Of a stretch of DNA of 64,000 nt, positions 12,545 through 26,400 are shown piece after piece. This DNA is from Owenia fusiformis (taxonomy: Eukaryota; Annelida; Polychaeta; Sabellida; Oweniidae), in the NCBI GenBank assembly GCA_903813345.2, contig CAIIXF020000002.1, positions 1,404,001-1,468,000 of the forward strand, written 5' to 3'. Position numbers and translations under genes: made by a program. The notes beneath the pieces were generated by a model that worked only from the letters and a program-made list of their open reading frames with translations, was not told the origin of the DNA and made no database searches. Numbering within the stretch: position 1 is the stretch's first letter; each line of letters begins with the position of its first letter.

Positions 12545-13980
12545 TATAGATATCCTTAGTAACACAGAACAGTATTGCTCAACTTATATTTAAGTTTAAC
12601 TCTAGTTCATTACTGTCGTGAATTGTATTTAATACGGTTACGTTTAAAACGTTCAGCAAAAACAAATTGGTCGGGAGAAATATGTACGTTCAAGGACAAC
12701 TACTACTAAGTGATCTAGTACACAGACCTCTCATTAATATGCGGTAACATATAATAACAAGTAGTAAGATTTAGCCAACTGAAGTTGGATACCTTTCATG
12801 TAAGTTTTTGATGATGATTATTCTTTAATTATCGTTGTGCTCTGTTGATCTCCATAGCAAAAATAACATGTGGCTCAATCATTTGTCAACCTCACACTTG
12901 AATATGCCCAGTCCGTTTGTACCATGTTGAACCTATCCATTTATCTTCCATCATACGCCTACTAAAAACCCTTTTTGGAAAGGAACAAATTAATAAAAAT
13001 AATATCACCGAGATTATAAACTAAATTAGCCATTCTGTATTAATATGTGCTCTTGCATTGGATGTTTTTTATTGGAAAATATATTACGAATGGCACCGGG
13101 CTGCTCAGTTTGTGGACAACTAAAACACCGATCAAAATCCAGCAAGTTAAATCGATTCATTAATCGGTTTTAAAAAGAATTGAGAACTTTTTTTACGTTA
13201 TGGCAAATGTCAATGTGCCCCGTATTCTCGTGCTGTACAGTTCGGGGTAGAGAAAATAAGATCTATGTGATACTTCGTTTTTTTTTATTAGATATATTCT
13301 GATTCGATGTGTAAGGTAAGTACAAGATGTACATGAAACACACGTGTTATCAAATAAATGACTGTGTTATAAATGAAGTATATGTGTTTTTATTACAAGT
13401 AGTTTGAAGAATGGGTAAAAGAACTTGTATCCGGTAATTAAAAATTAGTAAAATCAGTCCATGCACGAGAGGAATTAAAGTTTAGTTTATGCTCCACATT
13501 ATCTCTCACATCCTTTAACGCCATTATTTTCAGAACACGCTAATATATTAGCCCCTTCACTTCCAACCTGTCTTAACCTGAGCCTGTCTCAACGGGTACG
13601 CGTGCGAAGTTTGATGACCCTAACATGTCAACTGCCTAAAGGAGATATACAAGTTCTTATATATAGATGTCACACGTTTAATCCATCGAATACGATACAA
13701 AAGTCTAGTTTGTAAAATATAAAAGTTGAATGTATTCGTGTTATAGTTTTACATACAGGTTTTATAAGACGGTAAAGAACTTTGAAAATAGGAAATACTT
13801 GTAATGCTAATTTTGCTCTTATTAATTATATGGTACTTCGACCACAAAGGTAATTTATAGAGAAAATGTGTATATATCTTAAAGCACGAGCGCATGTCTA
13901 ATATACAAAAATATTACCCGAGGGAAAAGCCCGGGTGCATTATCAGAATAGATTATATTATATGAAAGAATGCTTTTTTG
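12545..13980. other. Upstream region of SDR1 and duplication boundary
   Basis: No gene seen. The first ~50 bases upstream of the SDR1 start resemble those upstream of SDR2 (GATATCC...CATTGCTCAACTTAT), then similarity fades. The duplicated 3' flank of SDR2 begins at about 13985. A promoter for SDR1 should lie here, but I see no distinctive core element. Confidence 0.5.
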
Positions 13981-13984
13981 TAGA

Positions 13985-15890
13985 AAGATAAATGTTTCTT
14001 GATTACACTGTTGAATCTCACTCATTCATAATGAATCAATAATCCAAATGTTTAATTCATTTAAAAGTCAGGCACATCGAAGGCTATTTGGCAGCACTTA
14101 TAGACCATCGATTGGTAGTTATACTTGTTGTGTGGGTCCTGTCGCTGTAGTCTCCGAGACACAATAAACTCGTCTCTGTGATCACAATTCATGTGGTGTC
14201 TGTCAAGGTTCTGTAACGATTGGCCTTCAACAAGTCTCGCTGGTCCAACATCAGTCCAACAATTTGTATGACGTGTTCTCTGAAATGATTAGGCTACCAG
14301 TCCTACTTTTCCATTGTCTAAAGAGAAAATGACCTTCTTATTGTATCAAGGCATTTCGATATTAGACGGAGAAGGATTTGAAATAAAAGCTTGTTTTAAA
14401 GGTTAAACCAATCCCTCAAATCTGCCGGCTGAAAGCAGGTACACCTATAGAGTAAGATATAAATATTCATCCCATACTTGGACGTGTTACAGGCACATAC
14501 AGGGTGATCACTTAGTTCTGGGAATTGGTCTATCATTTCAATATGTTTCAACCAATTCAGTTGAAACTTCCAGCAAATATATATTTTATAATTCTGATTT
14601 GACAGACAAGATAAATGTTTCATGTACATATTACTTTAATATATATATATATATTTATTGTAATAATAAAAAAGGTAAAAGTGATCCGCAGGTCAGCAAA
14701 TTTTGACTGCGTTAATTTGAAAATGTCCTGCTAAAACATATTCATATTGCCTTGATGGTTGGTTCAAACTTATTGTACTAGAGGCAGAACAGTACTCTTA
14801 AAATCATTTATTTAAGGAATAAATAATGATAGGCCATTCAATATGGTGAAATTCAGCACGAGTTGGACAGAATGTTGTACAAAGCACGAACCGAAGGTGA
14901 GATGCCCCAGATGTGCAGCTAAGATGTGACGTCACTCAAAACAATGCAAATTGCAGATTGAATAGAGCATGGTCGTGCATCTATGGAGAATTAGAGAACG
15001 TTCTATATTGGCTATGCTGCATTCTGATTGGTTGAGAAATTCGAATAGAGCACGGTCATGTTTGAATCAGAAGTATTCTTCATTGCTGGGAGGATCATTT
15101 GTAATGATTTCCATAGGCCTGGACCCACATGCATCGTTGTCAAACCTAGTCCAAAAGACGCTTTCCAGTCCTCCCTTTGGTATCCCTTGAACATTTTCTC
15201 AAACTGTTAAGATCAGTCCCTCATCGGAACCAAACTTATGATGATCTCTCATATGATGCTTCAACGGTCAAATTTAGTGACCCTAATGGTGGTTCAGCTG
15301 GTGAACATTATATTTTGATTATGGGGCATTAACAACTTGTGTGAACCCTAATTCTTCAAGAGTAGTATGGCCAATTTGAGGAGTGGGAAGAAGCATAGTC
15401 ATAATGGAATATAACTCCCTGATTTTTTGAGTCATAATTGTGACTTTCATAGTCTGACCAATGATGAGAAAATTGAGCAAAGTACACTTTTATATCACAA
15501 TAACGATGTTACTTTAGAAACTAAAGTTAGAAATATTTGAAAACATAAAATATAATTTGTAGTGTTGCTATAGTAACAATTATTATTCATTGTGACATCA
15601 TATGAAAATGAGACTATTTTACCTAACCCACAATTACATTCTCCATTTACCCTGAAAATTTCAAGTAGATTGGTTGACAAATAATGAAATGACAATAGAA
15701 TATAGAGTGGATGACATTGTTTCACGTTCGACTAAGGTTTAGAGTTGTTTTTTCTTAGGACTAATGTTCTTATTCTTGCTGTTCTCTATAACAATTTTTG
15801 GCATTTTCCATGTGGCATTAGTGCATAGGTTTATTCCTCATTGCACTCTTGATTTATCTTAAAATAGGAGCGATATAGCGATGCAATTTA
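13985..15890. other. 3' flank of SDR2, second copy of the duplicated flank
   Basis: 13999-14405 and 15700-15890 match bases near 20-460 and 868-1100. The block 14405-15690 is absent from copy 1 and is therefore inserted or deleted sequence. It has a minus-strand open frame at 15012-15194 (begins MFKGYQREDWKASFGLG) that I do not recognise, and an (AT)n run at about 14640. Confidence 0.5.
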
Positions 15891-15891
15891 A

Positions 15892-16501
15892 AGGAATATT
15901 CCTTGCCAGACCCTTTCTCTCTTGATATGGTAGCTATAATCATATAATCATATATATAGTTTCCATATTTAGCAAAACATGGGAAAATGTTTTAATATGG
16001 TCAATATTGATCATTTAAAAATCTAGTGCATATTTTCAGTGAGCTGCCATCTTTTAAGATTTCTTGCAGGAAGTGATGTCATCAACTCTCAACTTCTATA
16101 ACCTTGCCCATAACAGTATAGGAAAGTAGCACAAAATCACTTCTAGACAAGTGATCATTACTTTCTGTGCAAAAATATTTTCAGGGCTTGTCAACTTAGA
16201 ATAAAAGATGAAATTTTCAGAAGGATTAAATAAGATACAAAGTTGAAAAAGAATATTTAGCTGGTTTTGTAATTCTTAATAGCTCCTCAACTAATGCTAT
16301 ATGCGAAGTTGAGAGTCGATGACATCACTTCCTGTGTGGAATTTTAAAAGATGGCAGCTTACTGGAATTGAGCATCACATTTCCAAGTGATCAAATTTGA
16401 CCATATCAAAACAATTTTGCGTGTTTTGCTAAACATGGCAAGCATATATATGGTTATAGCTACCATATGAGGAGAGAGATGGTTTGGCAAGGAATATTCC
16501 T
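15892..16501. mobile_element. 610-bp fold-back MITE with TTAA target duplication
   Basis: Termini AGGAATATTCCTTGCC and GGCAAGGAATATTCCT lie inside TTAA at 15888-15891 and 16502-16505. Arms are about 220 bp (15892-16110 against 16290-16501) and share AAGATGGCAGCT / AGCTGCCATCTT and ATGACATCACTTCCTG. Copy 1 has the uninterrupted site near 1070 (AATTTGAAACATGCAAGG). TTAA duplication is typical of the piggyBac superfamily; assignment beyond that is inference. Confidence 0.88.
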
Positions 16502-17298
16502 TTAAACCATGCAAGGTAAAAATAAATATTATTGCACTTCATTTTCAGTTTTACAAAAAATCTATATACTATAAAACATTTATTATTATACATGCTAATA
16601 TCACAACTAATGTAGGGCATAGCAGAATAAAGAGAGTCATTTCATTTACTAGATGTAATTAGACAGATTTGAATGGGCACATACATGTATGGAATTAAAA
16701 TAGAAATAAAATAAAAAATGTCAGGGTTTTGTTTATTAATAGTATATCAGGCATTCGTAAGCAATACAATATAAAATCCACGTGGCACTAAAAGGTCATT
16801 AAAATCAGTTAAAATCCTTGTTAAAATTGTTAAAATCCTTGTTAAAAGACGAGAAAATCATCTATAGTGGTTGATCAAGGCCATCACTCACTGGCGGCTT
16901 CGATCGCGGCCATGATGTCAGATTTCCTCCAACCAGTCATAACCAGTTTCTTTTTTGAGTCCTGTTATGGCCTTGACCAACCACGATGCATGGATTGGCT
17001 TAACTGCTACTGCACCGAGGCTGATTTTCATTAAAGTGGGATCAACAGTGGGATCTTTCTTCAGGGCATCTGAAACTTTGTCGGAGTACGTTTCCAAAAA
17101 CGTCCCAAGGCTGTAGGTCGCAAGTACATGAGCCTGGCACAGACTTAACTTTTATATTATTTTTTTCTAAGCCTCGCCTTCTTGCTTGTTAAAACTTTAA
17201 ATTCCTATTAAAGATTTCGAGGTTTTGTATATTTTATATATTATACGCAAGTACGTATATAAAGCCAATCTGCGAGTGTCCAGATTTTTAAAATCAAT

Positions 17299-17402
17299 TC
17301 AGGATAAGTCCAGAGCCGGTGGATCAACAAAGGTTGTTTTTCCCTTGGTAATTGCCAACGACGCCCCATTCAACGTTTCATCTTCTATCAGCTTAATCAT
17401 TA
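17299..17402 (-). pseudogene. Truncated last exon of SDR copy 2
   Basis: Near-identical to the last exon of copy 1 (1283-1384) from the stop codon up to the codons for MIKL. The similarity then ends abruptly at about 17402, where copy 1 continues with codons for PSEVADA and a TTTTTGCAG acceptor. No matching remainder was seen elsewhere between here and exon 6 at 20320. The simplest reading is a deletion or rearrangement after the tandem duplication. Confidence 0.8.
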
Positions 17403-20400
17403 ATTAAGTAATTTGCAAACATTTTAAACAATATCTTACAATTAAAAATCCATATTGAGTTTTACAAATGGTAAAAATCGAAATGTCATATTAGCCTAAA
17501 TAAAAAATAAATTGAGATTTTATGATTGTAAGGTACGACATATGACAATCACATATAATTTAGTGGAGTCAGAATGTGGGTTTCGGCGTGCGTTAAGAGG
17601 GATTTCATGGGACATAATTTTTCATGTTACTACGATGATTATACATATTTGTATGGATTATAAGATCTTGGTTTTTCAGCTTTTAGATTTTGTGGCCATT
17701 TTACCCCCCATGGGCTAAAATGTGGACCCATACTATAAAACTGGGCAAGAACTCATAAGATATTCAGTGGAATGTTTCCAAATTACTAAAATATATTGGT
17801 ATAGGCTAACTGAATATATGATAAAAATGTCATGTCACGTGGTTAAGTGGTTGCCATGGAAACGGATAAAACATATTGGTCATTTTGTGCATATTTTGTC
17901 AAAATTGTGTTAGGAAGGGTTAAAATGTGAATATAACACTTCGATAATATATTAGCAACAATCTTATTTGAAGATCAGTCCATAGAATCTCAGGTTTTGG
18001 CCTTATATGAGTCCATGACTTATAACTGGGTCTATTTCACAGACTCCAACCCCCACATTAGATGGATGCTATAACTTTTGAAATAAGAGAGATACAGGTC
18101 TCATTTTTTCAGATCTACATACTGTAAATGGTTTGTTTTAAGTATTTTAATATACCTTTGATTGGTATGGGAAAAACATATTATCCTAAAGTTGGCCAAT
18201 ATTATATATTTTCCTTCGGGACCTGCAGCCCCGAAAATAATTGTTCTTGTCCTTGGGATAATCCCAAGAACCTGAACCTCATATATTCACTTAAGATGTC
18301 ACAACACTTAATTCCCGATTTGTCAGCTTTGATGACTCGCTTATTGGGTAACTTTAAAAAACGACACATTTTACATTTTTGCAATTTTGTTTCAGAGCAC
18401 CGCTACACGGAAACGAGATATATTTTAATAACCAAGTTCTTGATGCCATCAAGCATACATAGATATTATCCTATATGAGGTTCAGGGTATTGGAATTATC
18501 CCGAGGCCAATATAATATGTCTGCCCGAGGGCCGTAGGTCCTGAGGGTAGATATATTATATTGGCCAAGGGATAATCCCAATATCCTGAACCGATTATAG
18601 GATGATCTTTTTATCCCATACCAATCACATTGTTCAATTGGCCAGAAAGTTCAGAAACTTTGCAACCAACCGTGGAATTATTTGAAGATATTCATGTACA
18701 GTTTTGTATTCTTGTCAGTAGCCGGATTTTCCTGTTCAAATCTTTGATTATTAACGGGGCATACTGCTCCTTTCCTTTTTAAAGCATCAAACAGATCGCG
18801 ATTGTCTGCGTTTTCCTCCATTGTCGTTTACAGTCATTACGTGAACGTTACAAATTATGAACAAATATGCGAGCGGCGATTATGACGTAGCGGGCAGATA
18901 CACTATATCTGCCCGCTCGGAGCGGGATGTAAAGCTACATCTGCCCGCTGATGAAAATATAAGTTTTTACAAACTGGCTTTATGTACCCATAATACGTCC
19001 AAGTATGGGATAAATATCTTTTTCTCCATTGAACCCTCTATCATGAAGATTCTTTAATTATTGAATTATTCCAAAAAACAGGACCGTAAGAAAGTTAAAT
19101 AATTCGGTCAATTTTGCATATTTTGCCTTGACATTTTAGATTAACCTAGTTCATTTAATGTGAATTTGGTTGTGGAAGTTTGATGATAGTCAATTGTGTC
19201 AAAAACGACAGTACTTTACAAAACAAGCTCAAAGTGGGCACTTCTCTCTATACACAAACGAATACCGTGAACCAAGTTGTTAATGACCCTAACCTATACA
19301 CATCAATGTGGATGGTACATGTTGGGGTAGTTATTGCCCTCTTAAGATTGTTGGGGGCCTGTCAGGACACATTGGCTTTGAGAAATCCCCAAAGATAAAA
19401 AATCCGGGGGATTTAGATCCGGCGAATGAGCTGCCCATATGGTTTGCATTCTGCGACTGATGAGCTGACCAAAAGCATTGCCTTAACCATTTCAGCAAAT
19501 ATCATTTGCAGTGTAAGGATGGTATTTGCTTGTTGAAACCACTGCTATCTCCTTAGATGTACCTTCTGGTGCTGAATGACCTCCAAAACCTAGCAAGAAC
19601 TTCGAACCAAAAAGGACTGATGATTCAATGTTTCATCATTGAATGGATGCTGTAACATTTCATCAGGAGGATGTAAGCCCCAGTTTCAATAACGCAGATG
19701 CGAGTAGAAATGTGGTTTTAAAAAGTGTTTATCAACTTTGAAAATTTAATTTCCTTTAAAATGTGACTTCTAGCTCGGGGAGATTCCCCATAGACCCCAT
19801 GCTATAAAATCACAAAAAAATAAATATCTTTTCTTTTATTGGACAGATACTTTTTTTCTTTTACTTGATATATTCTAATTTGTAAAACTATCAGATACAT
19901 AAGGGTCTTATAAAAATCGAACCATTAAAACTGATGAATATTCAAGTTAAGTGACCCGAATCAGCCACCTGGTGGTGAAATTGGTAACACCTACCCGCAT
20001 CAGAGTAATTGTTCTTGGAATAAAGTTGTCCATTTAGAAAGATATGTGTGGAGAAAGATCATCAACGAAGATCATCATTTGTTCGCCGGATTGAACTGTG
20101 CAAAGAGAGGAGATGTGCACATTTGGGGCATGTTTTGTAAGGATCTGTAGCCTTTGACTAAACCAGCAGATTATCATCAAAATTCCACAACAAAATCCAC
20201 ATTGAATTAACTAAATAATTCTGAAATTTTAAGGCAGAATATGCAAAATTGACCGAGTTATTCAACTTTCTTACTGTCCTGTTTTTTGGACACCCTGTAT
20301 AATCTATGAAGGAACTTACTGTATCATATTTTCCAAATGATTAGGTGTCACGGATCGTTCGAAATCAACAGGATCGATTGCTTTTCGCATGTGATTTATA

Positions 20401-23400
20401 CTTGCCATGTTTGTATCGACGCGACCTGGACAAACACAGTTAAAGCGTACGCCCCAATCGTTTATCCTTGGACTCAACTGAAGTAGAAAACACACTGTGA
20501 AAGGATAACTAGTATTTTACACCAATCTTTTTAAAACTTGTATTTTCACTGTTCCACAGCTGGATGACTCTTACTGCAGTGGGTTGCCAAAATTCTTTCG
20601 TTTTCGATAAACATCCGATTTCAGGTTAACTAAGTTGAAACTTGATACCATAAGTTTCGCTATGCAAATTAATTAAACTACGAAAGTATTCGACCACAAA
20701 TAAATGCCCAAAACACCCGCAATATTAGAGAATTTTAAGAAAACGGCTTCACGTTGAATGACTTTAATTGAAGTTGATGTTCTACGTCATCATTACGTCA
20801 TCATCAACTTCAGTTAGAGTCATTGTAAGTGAAGCCATTGTTTTTTAAATTCTCCAATATCGCGGTTGTTTGAGCTTTTATTTGACATGGTTATTTACCA
20901 TCGTAGCTTTATTAATTATCTAAACGCAGTTAGAGTCATCGAGCTGTGGAACGATGATCTTAGTGATAAGTACAGATCCGAGGTATAGGTAATTCCAAAG
21001 TTGAAAAACGTAAGTAGCGTTTCGGTTCAGATCATGCGATAGCCATTTTATTTTCAGGGAGTTGGAATATCAACTGTTTTACTTACCGCCATACTACGGA
21101 CAAAGCCAACGAGTCCATGTTTTGCCGCTGCATATATAGGCATTATTCCATTGGGTTTTAGACCTGAAATGATTGAGTAAAGGTAGACCCGGATGTTGAG
21201 AAACGTTAATTTTTATGATTGGCATACCTGGTAATCGGAAACGAATGCTAACTCAACAAATCAGCAAGATTATTTTTTCACAATAGGAATCATTATACTC
21301 GTGCTTCCTGAAGAAAATTATGTATATCATAAAACTCCAAATATCTCCCGGAGCAACTTGTTTAAAATATGTACCATAGAAAACCAGCTATATAACTATA
21401 AATGGTATAGTACACGATGATATAGTCTAAGTAACGGACTAAAAAAACACTGTAACCGAACAATTGTTTTATGTGAAAAACGACATGCATTTTTATAGGG
21501 TGATCTATAGGTAAAAGTTTCCGTTTCGATTTCTCTTATGCATTGCTAAAAATCTCCAATGAAGAGGTGCGTGCATGAACATCTGCGAGGTTTCCTGGTT
21601 CCCTAACTGACATGCTTCTAAGGCGTGAGATCGCCATCGCATGATGGTGAGATCTATTAAAAAAGGCGCAATGTCACCAATAAACAAAAGTCATAAAATA
21701 GTCATTGGTGCCTCAATTTTCCTATAATAAAGTATTTTAGAAAGGTTAATATGCAATAAGATTTTCTACAGTATATGAAACATTAATAAGTTGATAGATA
21801 TATATATAGAAATATTCGCGGATTCTAACTGCATGTCAATCTCGCTTTGAGTCAAGCAGCAAGTAGTTTTTAGTAGTTACGGTCCTAGTCAGACTACTCC
21901 TTACCGCCTAAGGAAGATGTAAATGCAACGACACCTCCTTTTCCCCCATTATTGCGACCCATAAACTCCAGGGCGATCATCGCACATTGTATCTGGGCTT
22001 CCTAAACAAAAATGAGATATATTTTGCAAGTTCAACAATAGTTCCACCTTTCCCCCATTGTTGCGACTCTTGAACTCCAGAGCAATCATCGTACATTGTA
22101 TCTGGGCCTCCTAAGCAAAATGAGATATATTGTGCAATATTGAATTATACAAATGAAAAATGTGTATTCCCATTGAAGAGGTAAATACCACAACACCTCC
22201 CTTTCCCCCATTGTTGTGACCCATGAACTCTTTAGAGCAATTACCAGGATCTTAAGAGGTTCTGGACAAATCATTTGATTCTGGACTTGTCATATTTTTT
22301 TTTCAACGAAATCACATCCAAGGGTTGAATTTTTATTAGCTATTTAGAGAGTGAGTCCTGCCTAGTATTAATTTCAATAAAAAAGTTAAAATAGAACCCT
22401 ATTTGAGAGTCAATCTAATACTTACATTACATTGATAAATTAAGGCAAATCCTGAAATATTTTTAAAGTGCATTTTTTATGAAATATTAACCAGCAAGTA
22501 TTTAGATGAAACGTTCTTATTTAAATACAAATCATAACATGATGATATTTTTCATTAAACATTTTTCAATGAAATTCAATTGAAGGGTCAAGATAAAACG
22601 AGCTAATTTAGGTGAAAACCCTTACATGATGATGTGTTTTCATAACTTCTTTCATAAAATTCTATCAAGGGGTGAAGATAAAATTATCGAATTTAAGTGA
22701 TTTAAGGATCACGAGAATATGTTTTCTTTGATATTTTCTATGAAATCCCATCCAATGGTCAAGGTAAAATTTTGATTTTGATTTGGTATTAGGTCACGTG
22801 TTCGAAAGATCCATATAAGGCCCATAGAACCATATAGGAACGTCATTTTGACTGTCATGTGATAGATCCATATAAGGCTTTTAGAACCATGTATGGAAAG
22901 ATGAGGGGACACCTGTTTCACGATTTTAAGGTTTTTATGCACTTCATTATTGTACCGAAGTTTGCCGATTCGATTCGTCGTATTTCGGAATCCTGGTGAC
23001 AATTTTATACTCCATTGGAGTATTTTTGACCTACTTCTTATGACGGAAATTCCCGAACCTTGTTCGGATTAATCCGGATTTTCTGACCTACTTTATCTAC
23101 CGAGATTTCACGAGTTAACATTCGTCTCATTCCGGAATCCTGGTGACAATTTTATACTCCATTTGAGTATTTTTGATCTACTTTTTCTGGATTTTGCCCT
23201 ACTTACTTTTTGCCCCAACCAGCACCTGTGACCACTAAACAAGTCCCTCGTACAAATCGAGCCTATCTTCATCAGGAACAACGTCAACCTGCAGGCCAGC
23301 AGGTCAGAAATACTACCCGCCCTACTCAGCCCATTCAATCTGCTTCACGAACACAGGACCCACCAGCGCCAATTATCACACCCCCAGTGCAAACAAATAC

Positions 23401-26400
23401 ACCAACTAGTAATAACCCAACTACTAGTACGAATGGGGCAACTACAAATTCCCACTCAAGGCCTAATATTCCCCAATAGGGAAACAGCCGGCTTCGTCCC
23501 CCTGAGAGTCTCAGTATAGCGACATGGAATACAAATTGATGGTCAAGCCATGATAATGATAATTCAAGTTTTAGGAAATATGTTTTAAATAGTGCAAATC
23601 TTAATTATGATATAATATGCATAAATGAATCGTTTTTACGATATAATGATGTGTTAAACATTGCATATAATAATATGGATGAATATGAATGGATAGGAAA
23701 TAACCGATCAAATCCCCACCCCAATGCCAGACGAGGATCTGGTGGTGTCGGTATTTTATTACACAAGTCCCGTGTTTTGGATCACTTCACCTATGAAATC
23801 ATTGATGAAAATACTGAAGATATTTTGTGGATAAAATTAAACCCCAAAACCCACTGTAGTGATCAAACCCCTATTTGTTTATGTACAGCATATCTCCCCC
23901 CAAAGGATTCGGCACGATCAAGCGACGCTGTGGAGTTCTACAACACATTATTACAACAGCTATACACACATCAAAACAACAACACCATTTGTATATGTGG
24001 AGACTTGAACTCCCGCTGTGGCGACACATTGGATTATATTGAAGGTGTTGATAACATCAGAACGCGTCTTGTCACTGATTTTACAAAAAACAGCTATGGT
24101 GACCAGCTAAGCGATTTTCTGACCACTGCTAACCTTTGTATGCTGAACGGACGATTCGGACCCAGTGAATTTACTTCAATCTCACACAAAGGGAAAGCGG
24201 TCGTGGATTACGTAATCGTCCCACATGAGCAGCTTGACTTATGGAGTGACTTCAGTGTACGTACGATGGCTCATATTCTCGATGAACACCCAGTATTAGC
24301 CACGTACCCACCAAACGTAAAGCCCGATCACTCTATACTCGAGTGCCGGCTACAACGTAATGAAGCCATCTCGGCCCCCTCCCACTCCCACTCCCCCTCC
24401 CCCAATGTCACACCCGACCAACTAATCACGCCCAGAACAACCAGATACAATCTACGTAAAATAGACGAATCGTTTATGGATAATGAACAAATACTGCCCA
24501 AGTTGAACGAGGCTATTAATGTCATTGAACAAAAACTCCAAGATTCTGAAACTTTAGATTCTGCGTATATTGAATTTGAAATGCTCGTCAAAACTGAAAT
24601 GGACAATAAGCTCCCAAAGATAAAAACAAACCAGAGTAAAAGAACGAAACACATGGCAAAACCATACTGGTGCAATGAACTTCAAGAAAAATGGAACATT
24701 GTATCACAAAAAGAAAAGTTATGGCTTAAATGTAAACAACGTGGAACACGATTCGCACGACAACTAAAAACCGAGTACAACCAAGAACGTAAACTGTTCG
24801 ACAAAATGTTACGAAAGCATAAAAGACGATATCAATTACGAGAGCAAGAACATTTACTGGAACTTTTTAGCAACAAATATGACCAACGATCGTTTTGGGA
24901 AGACTTTGGGAAAATTGGAATGTCAAATGATCGAACTACAAAAATACCTATGGAAGTTACAATGCCAGACGGAAATACAACAAACGACAAGAAAATAGTG
25001 TTAAATACATGGAAAAACGATTTTGAAAAAATGTATAATGATAACAATGACCCGAATTTTGATCAAAACCATCTTGATAACATTAAAACATTTATGGATT
25101 CTACCAATTCTGATGAGCCAAATGACCTTAATCCAGAACTTAACCGTGATATAACGCATGGAGAGGTAGCAAAAGCTGTATACGCTGCAAAAGTACGGAA
25201 AGCGGCAGGTTTTGACGGGATACCAGCTGAGACACTAAAAAACCGAACGTGTATTGATTTACTCTACAAAATAATCACCACAAGCTTCAATCTTGGTCGA
25301 GTTCCAAGTTCATGGAATAAAGGAATTATCAATCCCATCCACAAATCTGGTGACCAGAAAATCCCTATGAATTACAGAGGTATCTGCCTAATTTCGGTAC
25401 CATGCAAAATATATTGCACCATCCTCAACACGAGACTGTTAAAGTGGCTTGAAGCGAACGGTAAACTGTCTGATCTTCAAAACGGATTCAGAACTGACCG
25501 CAACTGTATTGATCACATCTACTCCCTGACGTCAATCATTAGGAACCGCAAGAATGCTCGACAATCAACGTTTGTTGCGTACGTCGACGGGCGCCGTGCC
25601 TTCGATACTATCAACCGTCAATGCATGTATTACAAACTCATGATATTAGGCGTTAAAGGACGCATACTGCATGCTATACAGTCCCTATATGTTGATGTCC
25701 AATATGCAGTAAGGATTAATGGCACGCTGACTGAGTGGTTTAGCGTCGACACGGGTCTAAAACAGGGCTGTAAGTTGTCTACTTCGATTTTCGCCCTCTA
25801 TATTAACGATCTTGCACGCGAGATAACAGCCTTGGAATGCGGGATACAGATTGGCGACACCAATGTTGGTATATTGTTATATGCTGATGACATAGCGTTG
25901 ATTTCGGACACAGAGGACAACCTGCAACGAATGCTAGATACCCTACACACTTGGTGCACCAAATGGCGCATGACGGTAAATGCACTTAAGACAAAAATCA
26001 TTCATCATAGGCCATTATCAACCCCAAGATCAAATCATCAATTTCATTGTGGACCTGTCAATTTGGATTATGCACAATCTTATAAATATCTTGGATTAAC
26101 ACTGAATGAACATTTAGACATGACTAAGACAGCAACTATTTTAGCACAGTCAGGATCCAGAGCACTAGGTGCAATCATGACAAAGTCCCGTGCCATGGGT
26201 GGCTTTAGCTACGAAGTCTACACGCATGTGTATAACTCGCTTGTAATACCAGTGATCACGTATGCTGCGGCTATCTGGGCAATTACCAAATCCGCAACAA
26301 TGCCAGCCACCGTCGTGACCAATAAAGCAAGACGATTTTTCTTAGGAGTAGGCCAGCATGCTCCTAATGTAGCCACGGAAGGTGACATGGCCTGGACACC

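Noticed and set aside
18128-18478. 116-codon plus-strand ORF
   Set aside because: Its reading is built from inverted repeat blocks of a fold-back element and is mirrored by an antisense frame.
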